NCBI GenBank assembly: GCA_944990035.1 | Contig: CALYLX010000060.1 | Location: 1 to 64,000 of the forward strand | Reading direction: 5' to 3' | Source: Clitopilus passeckerianus | Lineage: Eukaryota > Basidiomycota > Agaricomycetes > Agaricales > Entolomataceae | DNA length: 64,000 nucleotides | Part shown: piece after piece, positions 10,590 to 22,100 of the stretch | Layout: every line of letters starts with the position of its first letter | How positions within the stretch are numbered: position 1 is the first letter of the stretch | Program-made: the position numbers and the translations under genes | The notes under the pieces: generated by a model | The model's input: only the letters and a program-made list of their open reading frames with translations | What the model was told of the DNA's origin: nothing | Database searches by the model: none

Positions 10590-13500
10590 CTACTCGCCAG
10601 CGAACAACCGAACAATCATATACGCCGTTGATCCAATAAACCTCACAACTGAAGAAAGCGGAAAATTCCATCAGTTACAATCCCAACACAGTCAGGACTC
10701 GGGAAAAAGGTACGCACAGGCAAGACCAGCGACGGAGAACAGCAAGAACGCCAAATATCCATTAACAGCCTTACTTGCGCTGCTGCTATCATTCGTCTTC
10801 AGAATCAACGCCGCAAGCAATGCATTCGAGAGCGTCCACGCAAGAAGCACACTAGACAACGGAGCCCGGTCAGTTCCCCCGCCCTAAATTCACTACAACA
10901 CCGAAAAACTCACTTCGTCCTGAAACTCCTGTAATAATCCTCCTCCTGCTGAGCAGCATTAACTTTGGGCTCCTCCTTAGGTGGCTTCGTCTGCAACACG
11001 TGGATAGCGTCTTCGTATAACATGTTCAGATCCTTTTCACTCGTTGGCCCAGCGACCTCGACCGTGTTCTTGTTCTCGCCTTTGCCGGTTTCGATCTTGT
11101 CAAGCTTCTGACCGGGTGCATTGTCACCCTTGGTACCCCAAGAAACGTCGTGCACGTTTGCAAATGCGTAGACGTTCAGAACGGCAATGTAGGAGGGGGC
11201 CATGAGGAGGTATTGGATAAAGGAGGTGATCATGTGCCAAGGCTCGAACTGTGTGATGAGGGTGGATTTTGTCAGTATACGCTAGGCGGAAAGGCATGGA
11301 CGAGGCGACTCACGAAAATCAAACTAGCGATGAGATAAAGACCAGTGGTAGCCAAAATCGACAAAACAATGTTTCTGAAAATCGGGTTGGTGAAGACATC
11401 TCCAACACCGATGGCTTGTCCAGTGTTTTGCTTGATCTCGTCGGCCACTTGCTGGATACCCTTGATCGCAAGTAGGAAGGCTGCAGTCTATAAGTCTTAT
11501 TAGCTTCCTGAACTTGGGAGCGGTGGAAGAGAGCGCATACAGTCATGTATACCGTGACAACAGCAAACCCAAGCATCGCGAGGGTATAACCCCACTTGCT
11601 ACCTTGCGGTCGATTTCCAAGTGACAGGATGAAGCACATGATCAACAGTCCAACGTAAAAGTAGTTCAGGATGATATTGACCCAACGCGTCTGGCGGTAG
11701 AGGGTTTCCATAGCCGTAGTAAGAACCGAGAATGCAATGTAGAAATTGGCCTATCATGCATAAACCATCAGCATCCTCTCCTCAAGCAGCATTAGAACGC
11801 AAGCAAACTCACCAAAGCGAACCAACTGAAAATCAAGTTGAATAGCTGATAGAACATCTCCACATGGATCCACGCCTTTCTCACAAATGAATGCGAGCTG
11901 CGATAGATATAGTAGAAATGCACAGTCGAGTGAACAGCAGCGAAGAAAGAGCCGTTCAACCATCGTCGACGTTGGGAAATCAATTCGGGGACTTGGTCTG
12001 GCACATCGGTGATGGCGTAGGCGGACTTGACGTAGTGAAGAGTCCAGGAGCCACCGCGTTTGGAGACGAGTTCCCAACAAAGGATCTATACGGGTGGAAA
12101 GGTGAGATTGGGTAAGGCGGGGAAGAAAATGCAACTTACACGATCCTCAGCGAGGTACATGTTGGCAGTGAAGATATCTGCACCAGCACCGTGCATCTTT
12201 TCACCCAGGAAATACTTCTGCAGCGGCCCTTCGCCCGTCACGTCATTTTGCAGAGCAATGTACCGATATGCAGAGAACGCTCCCGGAAGCACCGTGATGT
12301 AGCCGAAAATCGATTCCCTGTCGTCGCCTTGTCAGGATGGTGCAGTTTGCTGAGGGCAGAGAAGACTCACAAAGGCTTGTCGAGGATGTTACTCATCTTG
12401 TACTCAAAGTTCTGCGCAGCGACCAGCGGGTTCAACAGATTCCTCCAGTACTTGCCCTTCAGCGCGACAATCTCTCCACAAGCACCGCCAACATTCGAGT
12501 TGATGTCGAAGGCCTTCCACAAATGATAGATACTCGTTGGACCGGGTTCAGTTCCAACATCAAGCAGGACACAGACGTTAGGCTGGAGGACCGGGCCGAA
12601 GGCATTGAAGAACCACCGATGGGAATTGATCTTCTTGGCGTTGAGTTCTTTGAGGCAGAATATAATTTGGACAGGAACCATTCCCTTTTCCGGACCTTCG
12701 ATTTTGAGATTGGGTGTCACACTGACTTGAGTTGTGTACTCAAAGACGTGCGCTGTGACTGGTGTGCCATTGATTGCTTGCTATAAATGGGTATAAAAGG
12801 TCAATATTCGTTTCTGAAAATAGCAAACCACCTTCCCACCTTGGCAACATCCTCCTGATAAGCCCCCATTGCAGCAATAACACTCAACGTCCTCGCGTGG
12901 ATTTTCGCTCGTCCGTCACTAACAATACACACCACCACCTTCTTCCATCCCTCCTTCCCCCAGGTCTTACTCCTCTCCCTCTTACACAAATGCGCAATAT
13001 TCTTCATCACACCATGCATCGTCCTGCAAAACAACTCTTCATCCTCATTGTACATCGTCATCACAATAAACAGCTCCGTCCTCCTCGGCGGGTCATAGTG
13101 AATCTGCCTCAGCGTGAACCCAGAATCACTGAACCCATTAGGTCACACGTCACAGCGCTGTAGCGCATATGCGTGAACTCCTATCCGTGCGGTTGCCACA
13201 CAGGTCGAGGAGTTTAGAGGGCACTGGTTGGTCGTTGACGTAGTTCCCATGGAACAGCTCGACTTTCTTGATCGTCTTGTATCGGCGAGGAACGCGAGCG
13301 GGGATTCTTCCATAGCGAATATTGTTCGCCTCGTCGTCACCTGGTCCTGGTGGGTATCCATAAGCGCCAGGAATGGGCATGTCCACGTTCACGAAGCTAT
13401 CGCTCTGTGAAGGGTCGCGTCGGAGGAGAGGTATAGCACCGCTCCCGTCATGCTCCTGTTCGTGCTGCTCCTCGTCCTGGTATGAGGTGTTGTACGCGGT

Positions 13501-13920
13501 AGTGCTGGGGAAGCTGGATTGGTTATGTAGGGGTGAACGTTCGGTCGGGGTGGAGAGCCTGCATTGGGTGGAGGAGGGGAGGCGTGAATCCGCCTGGGCC
13601 ACCGTACCCACTCATAGGTCTGGGTCCACCGGGAGGTGGAGACATTGGATTCGAATACGGGCTCTGGTTATATCCACTTGCAAAAGGGTTGTTCTCGAGC
13701 TGAGGTGGAGGCGGCGGAGGCGCCAGAATGGAGAACGACTCCTTGGTGGTGAGGAGAACGGGTCCTGGTGCCCATATGGTTGAGGTGTATGAGACGGAGG
13801 TGGATAGGGAGCCTGAGGAGGGGCGGGAGGGTAGTTGGGTTGTGCTTGCTCGTAGGGGTTGTACGAGTCGTTGTAATGCCTTCTCTGGCCTTCGTCTGCT
13901 TCTGGAGGGAAACGGTTCAT
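10590..13920 (-). CDS. CHS: Division-1 chitin synthase with damaged N-terminal frame
   Basis: The enzyme polymerises UDP-GlcNAc into chitin at the plasma membrane. From the N-terminus: a Pro/Tyr-rich tail ([20 protein letters not shown]), the chitin-synthase N-domain ([20 protein letters not shown]), [39 protein letters not shown], the EDR acid-base motif, and QRRRWLNGS of the glycan-binding site, then about seven membrane helices. The last small exon reads [18 protein letters not shown] and stops at 10590. All exons from 13.08 kb downstream join in frame. Between 13.13 and 13.75 kb the frame changes about five times (near 13728, 13580, 13530, 13180 and 13140), mostly consistent with one lost base in short runs of one base. 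The catalytic core is intact; whether the gene is broken or the sequence is faulty here is open. Confidence 0.9.
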
Positions 13921-14768
13921 GGTGACTTTAGAACGCTGCCTTGCGCGTCGTTATGTTCTTCTTCTGCCACGAAAACAGTATCAACGAACAGTGGGATTGA
14001 AGTGGCCTGATGCCCTCGATGATGTCGTTGCTCGAAATATACAGTTCAATCAAAGAAGCCAATAAAGAACGGGATTGACCCAGATGAAGGCGATAGTAGC
14101 AAGAAGAAAAGAGTGGAGACACCCGATAGCCGCCGAGTGTATAAAGCTGCGAGCAGGCCACTGACAACGCGGCGGTGACTGTCTGGAAGGGAGCAATTGA
14201 TTGACGGACAGTGCTGAGTGTGGTGTGGCTGTACCGCCAAACGTTGTTGCTGTGTTCTGCGGACAGTTTGGGCCAGGGCCTTGGTGACACAGGAACCAAC
14301 GCTGCGCAAGCCTGTTATGGTAGTCCTTCATTCCCACGCCAATCAAATTTTGGCGCCTAATCGCGTTCCGGTGGTGCCGAAGCGTTTGGCAATTTTGGTT
14401 TTGGCTGCTGGGGTGCTGCGAGGAGGAGATGAGAGGCAGAAAGATGGTGCATAGTCCAATGGAAGTCGATGGATGTGGGTTAGCATGATGAATTGATGAG
14501 ACTTTCCCAGATACTTCACCCCACGAGGGATTTGATGACAGGGAATGCACTGGCAGGTCCAGGGTCAGATTTCTTGCAGAGTTCCGTGCGGTGCGGCGCA
14601 TTACTGCAGGTACAGATTGCGTTCGCGGCAGGCCCGTTGGACGATTTGTCAAACGCTAACGACAGCGGGATATGTCCTCCAGGAGAACGTGATTGAGAGT
14701 GGTATTACAGGAAAGTTGGTATAATGGTACAGTGTATAGCACAGGATGTGTTTCTCAGACCCGCCAAC
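13921..14768. other. Upstream region of the chitin synthase gene
   Basis: This 848-base gap separates the chitin synthase start from the next minus-strand gene. A 200-codon open frame on the minus strand (14050-14652) has no family motif and a composition unlike a protein, so I leave it out. Promoter elements are likely but none is specific enough to call. Confidence 0.35.
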
Positions 14769-15515
14769 TCATCTCGACCTCTCAATATACGGCACCCTCA
14801 CCATCACCTGCAACGCAATCCAGAACAAAAACGTAGGCAATCCAAACAGCAACAACATCCATTCCATAATCGCCCCAACCGTCTCATCAACCACCTTCAT
14901 CCCTTCCCCAATCAGGCCTAACCCAGCAGCGACTAGGGCCAAACTCCCCCATGCAATGGTACCCATGAGCCAACGCATCCACTTGTCTCGAAACCCACCA
15001 CGTTGTGGTTGTTGCCCGAGTTGAGGTTCTGGGTCCGAGTCACGATGGGTATTCTCATCATGAGATAAACGCCTCCTCTCCTTCCTTTCACTCGTCATCC
15101 CACTCAAATTCAAACTCCCAACCGTATTAACCCTTGACTGTCCACCATACCCACTTCCTCTCCTCCTACCATGAGGACTTGTCCCTCCCGTGCCAGTCCG
15201 AATATTCCCATCCTCCTTCACAAACAACCCCACAAACGTCGGACTCGTATACAACAACTGCGATAGCAGCGTCAATATCAGCGCAGCACCATTCGCTGCC
15301 CCCGCCCATGCAAAAAATACCGCTCCCTTCGAGGCTCTGGCTATATCTTCATCAGCTGAAGATCCGAGGAGGTTTTCGGCTGTGGCGAAGGTGAGGGAGG
15401 CGCCGATGCAGAGGGCGATGTTTACGGAGGCGATGAAGGAGATGAGGGAGAAGAAGGCGTTGAAGGGGAGGGCGAAGGTGCTTGAGTCTGGGGAGTCGTT
15501 GTTGGAGGGATCCAT
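14769..15515 (-). CDS. Intact multi-helix membrane protein, unknown function
   Basis: A single uninterrupted frame of 248 residues starts at ATG 15515 (MDPSNNDSPDSSTFALP). Hydrophobic helices lie at about residues 20-45 (FFSLISFIASVNIALCIGAS), 68-92 (VFFAWAGAANGAALILTLLS), 187-205 (WGSLALVAAGLGLIGEG) and 215-238 (MEWMLLLFGLPTFLFWIAL). A charged, Gly/Arg-rich loop of about 80 residues separates the two pairs. This hairpin-loop-hairpin layout is seen in fungal membrane proteins of unknown role, and I cannot name the family. A decayed copy in the opposite orientation lies at 544-1020. A block of the upstream DNA (15612-15680) recurs at 18777-18845. The frame is intact with no intron needed. Confidence 0.75.
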   Translation of the reverse strand: MDPSNNDSPDSSTFALPFNAFFSLISFIASVNIALCIGASLTFATAENLLGSSADEDIARASKGAVFFAWAGAANGAALILTLLSQLLYTSPTFVGLFVKEDGNIRTGTGGTSPHGRRRGSGYGGQSRVNTVGSLNLSGMTSERKERRRLSHDENTHRDSDPEPQLGQQPQRGGFRDKWMRWLMGTIAWGSLALVAAGLGLIGEGMKVVDETVGAIMEWMLLLFGLPTFLFWIALQVMVRVPYIERSR

Positions 15516-15611
15516 GTGTGAGGTATGTTATCGTGGTTCTGAAGTAGATTTATCTGAAGTTATATTCGTACCCCGGAGGTGTCGTCATCGGGGAGGAGTA
15601 GTCATTTGTGG

Positions 15612-15680
15612 TGTCAAGAAGGATTGAGTTGAGTTGGAGTCTCGTTGATCGAAATGATCAATGGGCGCTTATTTCCTCTT
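15612..15680. repeat. Upstream block shared with 18777-18845
   Basis: The two blocks share AAGAAGGA, GTTGAGT(T/C)GGAGT, a TCG, then TGATCAA(T/C)GGGCGCTTAT followed by a CTCTT. Here the block lies about 100-165 bases upstream of the start of the membrane-protein gene at 14769-15515. It is either a conserved promoter element or a remnant of a duplication. Confidence 0.6.
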
Positions 15681-15784
15681 CAGCAGGACTTCAATTATGT
15701 AGGGGTATACGGTTATAGACTACACGTAGATAATAACAGAGAAATAAATACGCCGGAAGGGAGTAAACTCTGATTCCCCTCAAG

Positions 15785-18010
15785 CTAATTCAAACGTCGA
15801 CTTCGAGGATGAAACACCCTCCACAATATTCTGCGTGCGGCACTCTTTACAAGAACCCTTCTCGGTGGTCGGACTTCCGGGAACTCCTCGCTGACAGGTG
15901 TAGGAGATGTAACCAATGGTGTGTACTTGTATATGCTCGGAGGTCGTTTCGGAGCCCTAACAATTTCGATTTCGCGAATCGGAGACTCCGCTCGTGAAGC
16001 CGCTGAGGACTGGGGCCGTGCTGGGTTAGGTGTGCTTGCAACGTCTGAATCGTACGTTGGAGGTGGTGCCGTTTCTCCGGAATTTTCTGCAGGAGGTTGT
16101 GCCTCGGGTGAGATCATATCAGCGGCCTGGTCCTCTGTTTCTTCGTTGGGCGTCTCTGCAGGACCTTGGATATCCATGTCGTTCATGGCAGGATAGATAC
16201 CGTCTAAAAGCAGTAATGGGTATCAAGTGAGCCCTCAAGCGATAACCTGCCAACGTACCACCACTGCACACTACTTTCCAGCGTTCGGTCATACGCCTGA
16301 TGAGATCTCCCTCTTCTGGAACAAGATTCTCGCCCTGATGTTGGAACACTAAACTTGATACTACACAAAGAGACGTGATAAGGTGGCTTACCTCTTCAAG
16401 TAAAGACATCCACACGTCGTCATGTGTAATCGCAACCTTTACATTTTCGTGCTAGAATAGGACCTATTTAGCTGGCATCAATCATAAGGTCATAAAGTCA
16501 AAATAAGACTTACGGCGCTCAGTAGATACTTGTTAATCAAGTCCGAAGGATGAGGGACCTGCGTAGAGAATAATCAGATCAACTTTAAGCTCGACATAAT
16601 GGAACCAAACTAACCTCATTAGAGGAGGAAGACTCATCGACAGTCGTGGCGTCAGGCTCCAGGGGCTGATCATCTGTGTTTACCTCTGCTTGACCTTTCA
16701 CCGAAGGCTTTGGACGGTTTCTCAGCGCCTCCAAAGGGTATATATTTACTCTTCGAAAGAATCGTGTTTGGTTTGCAGGTGGATACATCCTTCACCGTCC
16801 CAGGACTGGTCAGGGCATCCCAGAGGCTCTCTCTAACTCGAATCTTAAACCCCCTTAGAAAGACACATTGATTGGGACTTCGTGCTATGGGATGTCGGGG
16901 ATTCGATTTCGTAGATGCGAAGATAGTTTGTTCCCAGAAATAGGCTTGATTCTCGTCGTTGGAGGGGAATTGGTCGAGCATTTCCCGAGTGTAGCGTAAG
17001 TCGAAGCTATTATGCGTCTTTGCATCACGGGAGAACGAGGCATTTCCCCACAATGTCGTCTTATCGCATCCCGTAATAATATACAAGGATCCGTTTGGGG
17101 CGTTCCATCCTCGTACTTGATTCATAAATTCATACCAGGTCAAAGCGTGGTCCAGTGCGTACGAAGATACGGCGTTCACATTGCGCAAGTCCCATCGAAA
17201 TGCGCCTTTAGGTAGGGCTAAGATTGCACCTGTCGTTGAGGTACAGGTGAAGACGTATGATGAGCATGTCGATTGACTGATGGAACGTCAGCAACTCGGG
17301 GGGTTACCTCGGAAATGTTAACGCACGTGTAGATTTTCTGGTTCTCTATCAAGTGACTAGCCACGCAAGTATTCTCATCCCAAGCCGGTTCATTGAAGCG
17401 GACGTCTCTTGTGCCGAGAGATAGAGGAACGAAATCTTCCGGCACAAGACCACCATTGATGGGGTCATCCGCAGGTAGGAAGACGTTGAACAGAAAGTCA
17501 AATTGGCCATCTGGCGTGATTATGCCTACGTCTCCGATGCTGAGGCCATTCTGTGTATATTCTGGAGGGAGATCGCCGGGGGGTTGAGGAATCCAGAGAG
17601 GGTAGCCGTGCTTTCTAGGTAGCAAATTCTTAGCGTACACCTCACTATCATGGATAGGCAGCTGCGAAGCAGATGGACGTAACAGGGTAGTCTGGGAAGA
17701 AGGATGAGTACAATACAATACGCGATATGCGTTCAACTCACGGATAATGAATTACTGGAGGCTCTGGAAGACGAAGTTTGCGGTGACTATCACAAACAAC
17801 CTGTTAAAACCGGGCCTGGAAATGCTGATAGAGACGAACCAAAGGTGGTCTATCTACTAGTAGATACAGTTAAGAACCTCCACTTCTGAATAGGTTAGGA
17901 ACCCACCCTGTGGAACCAACAAACCATGGTTAATTGTGACAATATTCCCGCCAGCGGTTGTCACAGAGCTGCCCAAGATTTCTACACCATTTGCTTGTGA
18001 AAGGATAGAT
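15785..18010 (-). CDS. Basidiomycete 'DVGIITPDG/TGCDK' family protein, copy A, unknown function
   Basis: The first identifiable exon (start near 18010) reads SILSQANGVEILG. Then come SEVYAKNLLPRKHGYPLWIP, the block LSIGDVGIITPDGQFDFLFN, NEPAWDENTCVASHLI, AILALPKGAFRWDLRN, GSLYIITGCDKTTLWGNASF and QCVFLRGFKIRVRE. A second module follows (DNVWMSLLEE and GENLVPEEGDLIRRM). The C-terminus is a Pro/Glu-rich tail ending HPRSRRLN. I know this block order from many unannotated Agaricomycete proteins; no function is established to my knowledge. The exons join without a detected break. The true start codon upstream of the leader exon is unresolved. Copy B at 19139-24150 is a paralogue that replaces this short tail with ankyrin repeats. 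No signal peptide or membrane helix was seen, so a cytoplasmic location is likely. Confidence 0.7.
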
Positions 18011-19138
18011 CTAAGGAATGGGGCTAATTAATGGAATGCTGAAGAATAGGTGGGGTGATCCCTACGTCGTCGAGGCTGGTAGAGCAGGCCTGGCTTGTAT
18101 GTAAGCATCCTCCCAAGGATTCGTCTGTATATCCGAGTTCGAATGGGTTGAGATAAATGAGCGAAGCGTCTGCTCCTGAGATTCCTAGTTACCTTGCTTG
18201 CCCAAGGTCTCTCGCACCCATAATATGAAGCGACCTGAGTGACGTTACTGGAACTCGTCACTACTTATGTAATATCTGTGACACCCTTCCTGTTTCGTTC
18301 ACTCAAATATTTCCACATAATTCAAAATATTTGTTTCTGCTATCAGCGGATGCGCAATGGCCAAGCAAGGTTTTAGCCGACGCCAGTCGGCGATTCACCA
18401 GTGTTTGTAGAGAACATATATATGTCACTGCGATGATTGGCACCCAGGACTCGGCAGTGCCTGTGTACATGTGAGGTCTATGTGAACACCTTCGAATTGA
18501 TACAGCAGATTGACGCCCGGAGAATGTTGACAGGAAGCCCTCAAGAGGCTCAAGTCATTCTCGGGCTAGACCTTGCGTTGCCGCGGTGATTTTGGCGCAC
18601 ATGTAACCTGTCAGACCTTGGTGAGGGTCTGTCACTGATTTGAAGGGCTTCGATTGAGCTTGAACTTTGCTTTGACGGTGAAGTTTGCAGTGTTCGGGAT
18701 GCCAATTGTATCCTGCGTATAGTCTCTGTCGGTGTAGCCATTGGGGTGAGTATTTTGGGAGCAGTGGTCTTTTAAAGCCGAAGAAGGAATAAATTCAAGT
18801 TGAGTCGGAGTTGAGTCGCTGATCAACGGGCGCTTATCTGCTCTTTGGTCGCTAGGGTAAGATGACGTTACTTGGCCTAATTCGAAAGAGTAGAAGCTTC
18901 AGCAGTCCAATTGAGAATGTCTCTCAGTTCGGACGCTCCAGGCCGACAAATACCTTTCGCAAGGTTATTTCCCCTAAATATGCAGTTTAAGCACATTGGA
19001 GTGGTTGGCCAGGTACGGTTCTCGTTGCTTTGCTGCCAGAACATCCACCATAGAGTAGACTAAACACTAATCATTACGGTACGTCAATAGATACGAAAGC
19101 ATAGTCCGCATATATGTATCATTATCATAGGGCTCGAC
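18011..19138. other. Intergenic stretch between paralogues A and B
   Basis: It holds the upstream region of copy A and the 3' flank of copy B. Minus-strand open frames of 60-77 codons occur but are unsupported. The 18777-18845 block similar to the promoter of the membrane-protein gene lies here. Confidence 0.35.
18777..18845. repeat. Second copy of the upstream block at 15612-15680
   Basis: It shares GTTGAGTCGGAGT and TGATCAACGGGCGCTTAT with the block upstream of 14769-15515, in the same orientation. The DNA beside it on the minus-strand side does not encode a recognisable copy of that membrane protein. Confidence 0.55.
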
Positions 19139-22100
19139 TCACTGAGCTAAACCCCATTGCCGCCTGCCCAGCCCCCTGATTTTGTTTTTATAACGTCCAA
19201 ACTCGTGAGGAATCCGCTTGAGGAAACTTTTAGGACGGGGGTCGATAAAAGAAAGCATATCTGCAACACGTTGGCGATCTGCGGCATCCTCTTCAGACAG
19301 CGAAGTATCTGTACGACTTCCAAGCGCAAGCATCTCCTTCCGAATCTCCCCCACCTGCCGTTGCAGCATCGTTACATCCTTCCGCTTTTTGTTTGAAGAA
19401 GGCGGAGGCCTTATTCTCTTCACGCTCTCCATCGGCCGCATGATCTTGGCAGGTTCCTGGGACGCAACGACCTTCTCCAGAAACGCCTTCAGCACAGCGA
19501 TGTGCCCGTTCTCTTTCGCGTAAGAGAGTGGACTTTTGCCAGATTTATCGGGAGAATTTGTGATGTCGTCACGTTCAAGGAGCTTGTATACAGCTGCTGC
19601 GTGTCCGTTCTCAGCTGCATATGATAAGGGTGTGCGTCCGTTCTTATCCTCTGTGTTGACATCCGCTTTGCCCATTTCAAGGAGGCGAGAAACGACCTCT
19701 ATTTGACCGTGCTCGCAAGCGTAGGAAAGTGGTGTTCGGATTTGATCATCTGCTGCGTCAACCTGAACATCCCGTCGACCTAGGAGTGACCATACAATCG
19801 ACAGGCAACCTCGTTCAGCAGCGAAGGATAATGGTGTCCGACCAGTGAGGTCTCTGGTGTTAGGAGCTGCTCGATTTTGTAGGAGAATTGCAACGATTTC
19901 ATCACGCCCATTTTCTGCGGCGTACGAGAGGGGTGTCCGACCATGTTCGTCCCGGAGATTGATGACCTGAGTGTTGAATCTCACAAGGCGCTCGACAAGC
20001 TCGATCCGACCTTTCTCTGCGGCATATGACAGAGGTGTGCGACCTCGTTTATCGGGGAGGGCAGGGTCGAAATTGCGTTCCAGGAAGAAGTCGAAAATGT
20101 CGCGATGTCCGTATTCAACGGCATAGGAGAGTGGGGTTCGACCATAGATATCCATCCACGCGGAAAACAAATTATTATATGTTCGTGAGTGTTGGGATCC
20201 GCTAAGCGTGCTGTCGACCTTCCTCGATCGGGTAACGAGGGCTAGGATGTGATTATCTGGCGAATCTGCATTGGCACGTATGTCCATGCCTACCAGCTCC
20301 TTAACGACGGAAATGTGTCCATTTTGTGCAGCATGGAATAGTGAAGTCTTCAACTCATGGTCCACCGCATCCGCAAGGATGAAAGGATGTTTCAAAAGCA
20401 GTTGAACTGTCCCCAATTGACCATTCCCCGCTGCAAAGGACAAGGCTGTCCTGCCTTTAAGACTACAGAAGTTGAGATCGACACGCTTCTCAAGGAGCAC
20501 TTTCAGAACCTCGACGTGTCCCTTCTCTGCCGCGTAGGACAGTGGTGTTCTGAGTCGGTTGTCCATGAGGTCGGCCAGGATCGTTCGAGAGGCAAGCAGG
20601 CGATTGACAACTCCTAGGTGCCCGTTCTCTGCAGCGACAGATAGGGGAGTACGTTCGTTGGTATCTCTGGAGTTGATCTGTGCGCCTTTCTTGAGGAGGA
20701 GGGAGATGATATCGGGATGACCCTGCGCGGCAGCGTGCGCAAGCGGCGTCATGCGATTTCTGTCTCCGAGGTCAACCACAATTCGAGGTTGCGCAAGCAA
20801 GGAAGTTACAACTTCGATGTCTCCACCTCCTGCTGCAAAAGAGAGTGGGGTACGCCCTTCCGCCGCCGACGAATTAACGTTCACGCCTCGCTGAACAAGG
20901 TAATGCAAGACATCTCCGTGTCCACGTTCCGCCACATACGATATCATATCCCTTCCAAGGCGATCCTTGACGACCAACGGGGTTGAACTGAGTCTGGGGG
21001 AGGTCGTGACAGTCGTGAGTGCCTGATTTAAACCTGCTATGGGAGGGGAACTGAGAGGTGCCTTCCTCAATATGGTCTCAAATGTTGCAAGATGACCATT
21101 GATGGCAGCATGGAACATTGGTGTCCTATTGTCGCAATCAGCGGCCTCGAATTTGAGACCCGGTCGCGACATCAAACTCCAGATGATCTGGTCTTGTCCC
21201 TCTTGGGCGGCATATGAGAAAGGCGTCCTTTGTTCAGCGTCCTCGGCGTTCATATCGGCACCGCACCGTAACAAACAGTTAAGGGCTTCAACGTGTCCAT
21301 GTTCAGCTGCATGTGACAGCGGAGTTCTTTGCTTTGAATCTCGCATGTCGAGGTCAGCCTTCGGCTGCTGGAGAAGGATCTTCATGGCCTCAGCCTGACC
21401 TCTAGAAGCCGCAAACGAAAGGGGTGTGCGTCCATTGGGATCCTTGAGATTCACATCAGCTCCTTTCTCAAGGAGCAAGCTGACGACGCTCGGATGGCCC
21501 ATTTCAGCTGCGTAGGAGAGTGGACTTCGGCCAGCGCCGTCCGTCTCGTCGGGCTGGACATTGCCCGAAGATAGTAGGCGTTGAACAGCAGCGCGACGCC
21601 CCCGCTCTGCCAAAATAGAGAGCAACGTCCTGCCATTCGGGGTCTTCCAGTCACCATTCATCGACCCTTCTTCCTTCTCCAAGATGCCGACAAGTTGGTG
21701 AAGCGTTTTACGCTCGACTGTGGATCGTGACCTCTCAAAGTTTACATCACTTAGAGGTTTTCCATAAGTTTCGCTTCCTTTGGGAGACGAGGTGTTGGAA
21801 AGCTTTCCAGATATGTCAGGAGCATGCGGAGGGGGCAAAGATGGGGCTTCGGATGGATCTGGTTGCCAGCCTGTCTGCCAAGTTCGCATTGGCAGCCCAA
21901 ATTGGGGAATAGAAGTTGGAGGTAATTCCGGTGCAGGTTGCTCTTTGACGGTCGAAGGATTGTTCCATGAATTGCCCACTGGATCAGGCTGCCAGGCTGC
22001 CCAATCTTGAAATACCTACGTCAGAAGTGTCAGATTCACGAATTCGATGGGGTATAAAGACTAGGGCCGAAAGAACGCCTGCTCACCTCCTTATATGGCC

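Noticed and set aside
14050..14652. 200-codon minus-strand open frame upstream of chitin synthase
   Set aside because: Composition is unlike a protein, no motif, and it overlaps the expected promoter or 5' leader of the chitin synthase.
18550..18826. Possible second copy of the membrane-protein gene beside the repeated upstream block
   Set aside because: The block is shared but the adjacent minus-strand frames do not match the membrane protein.
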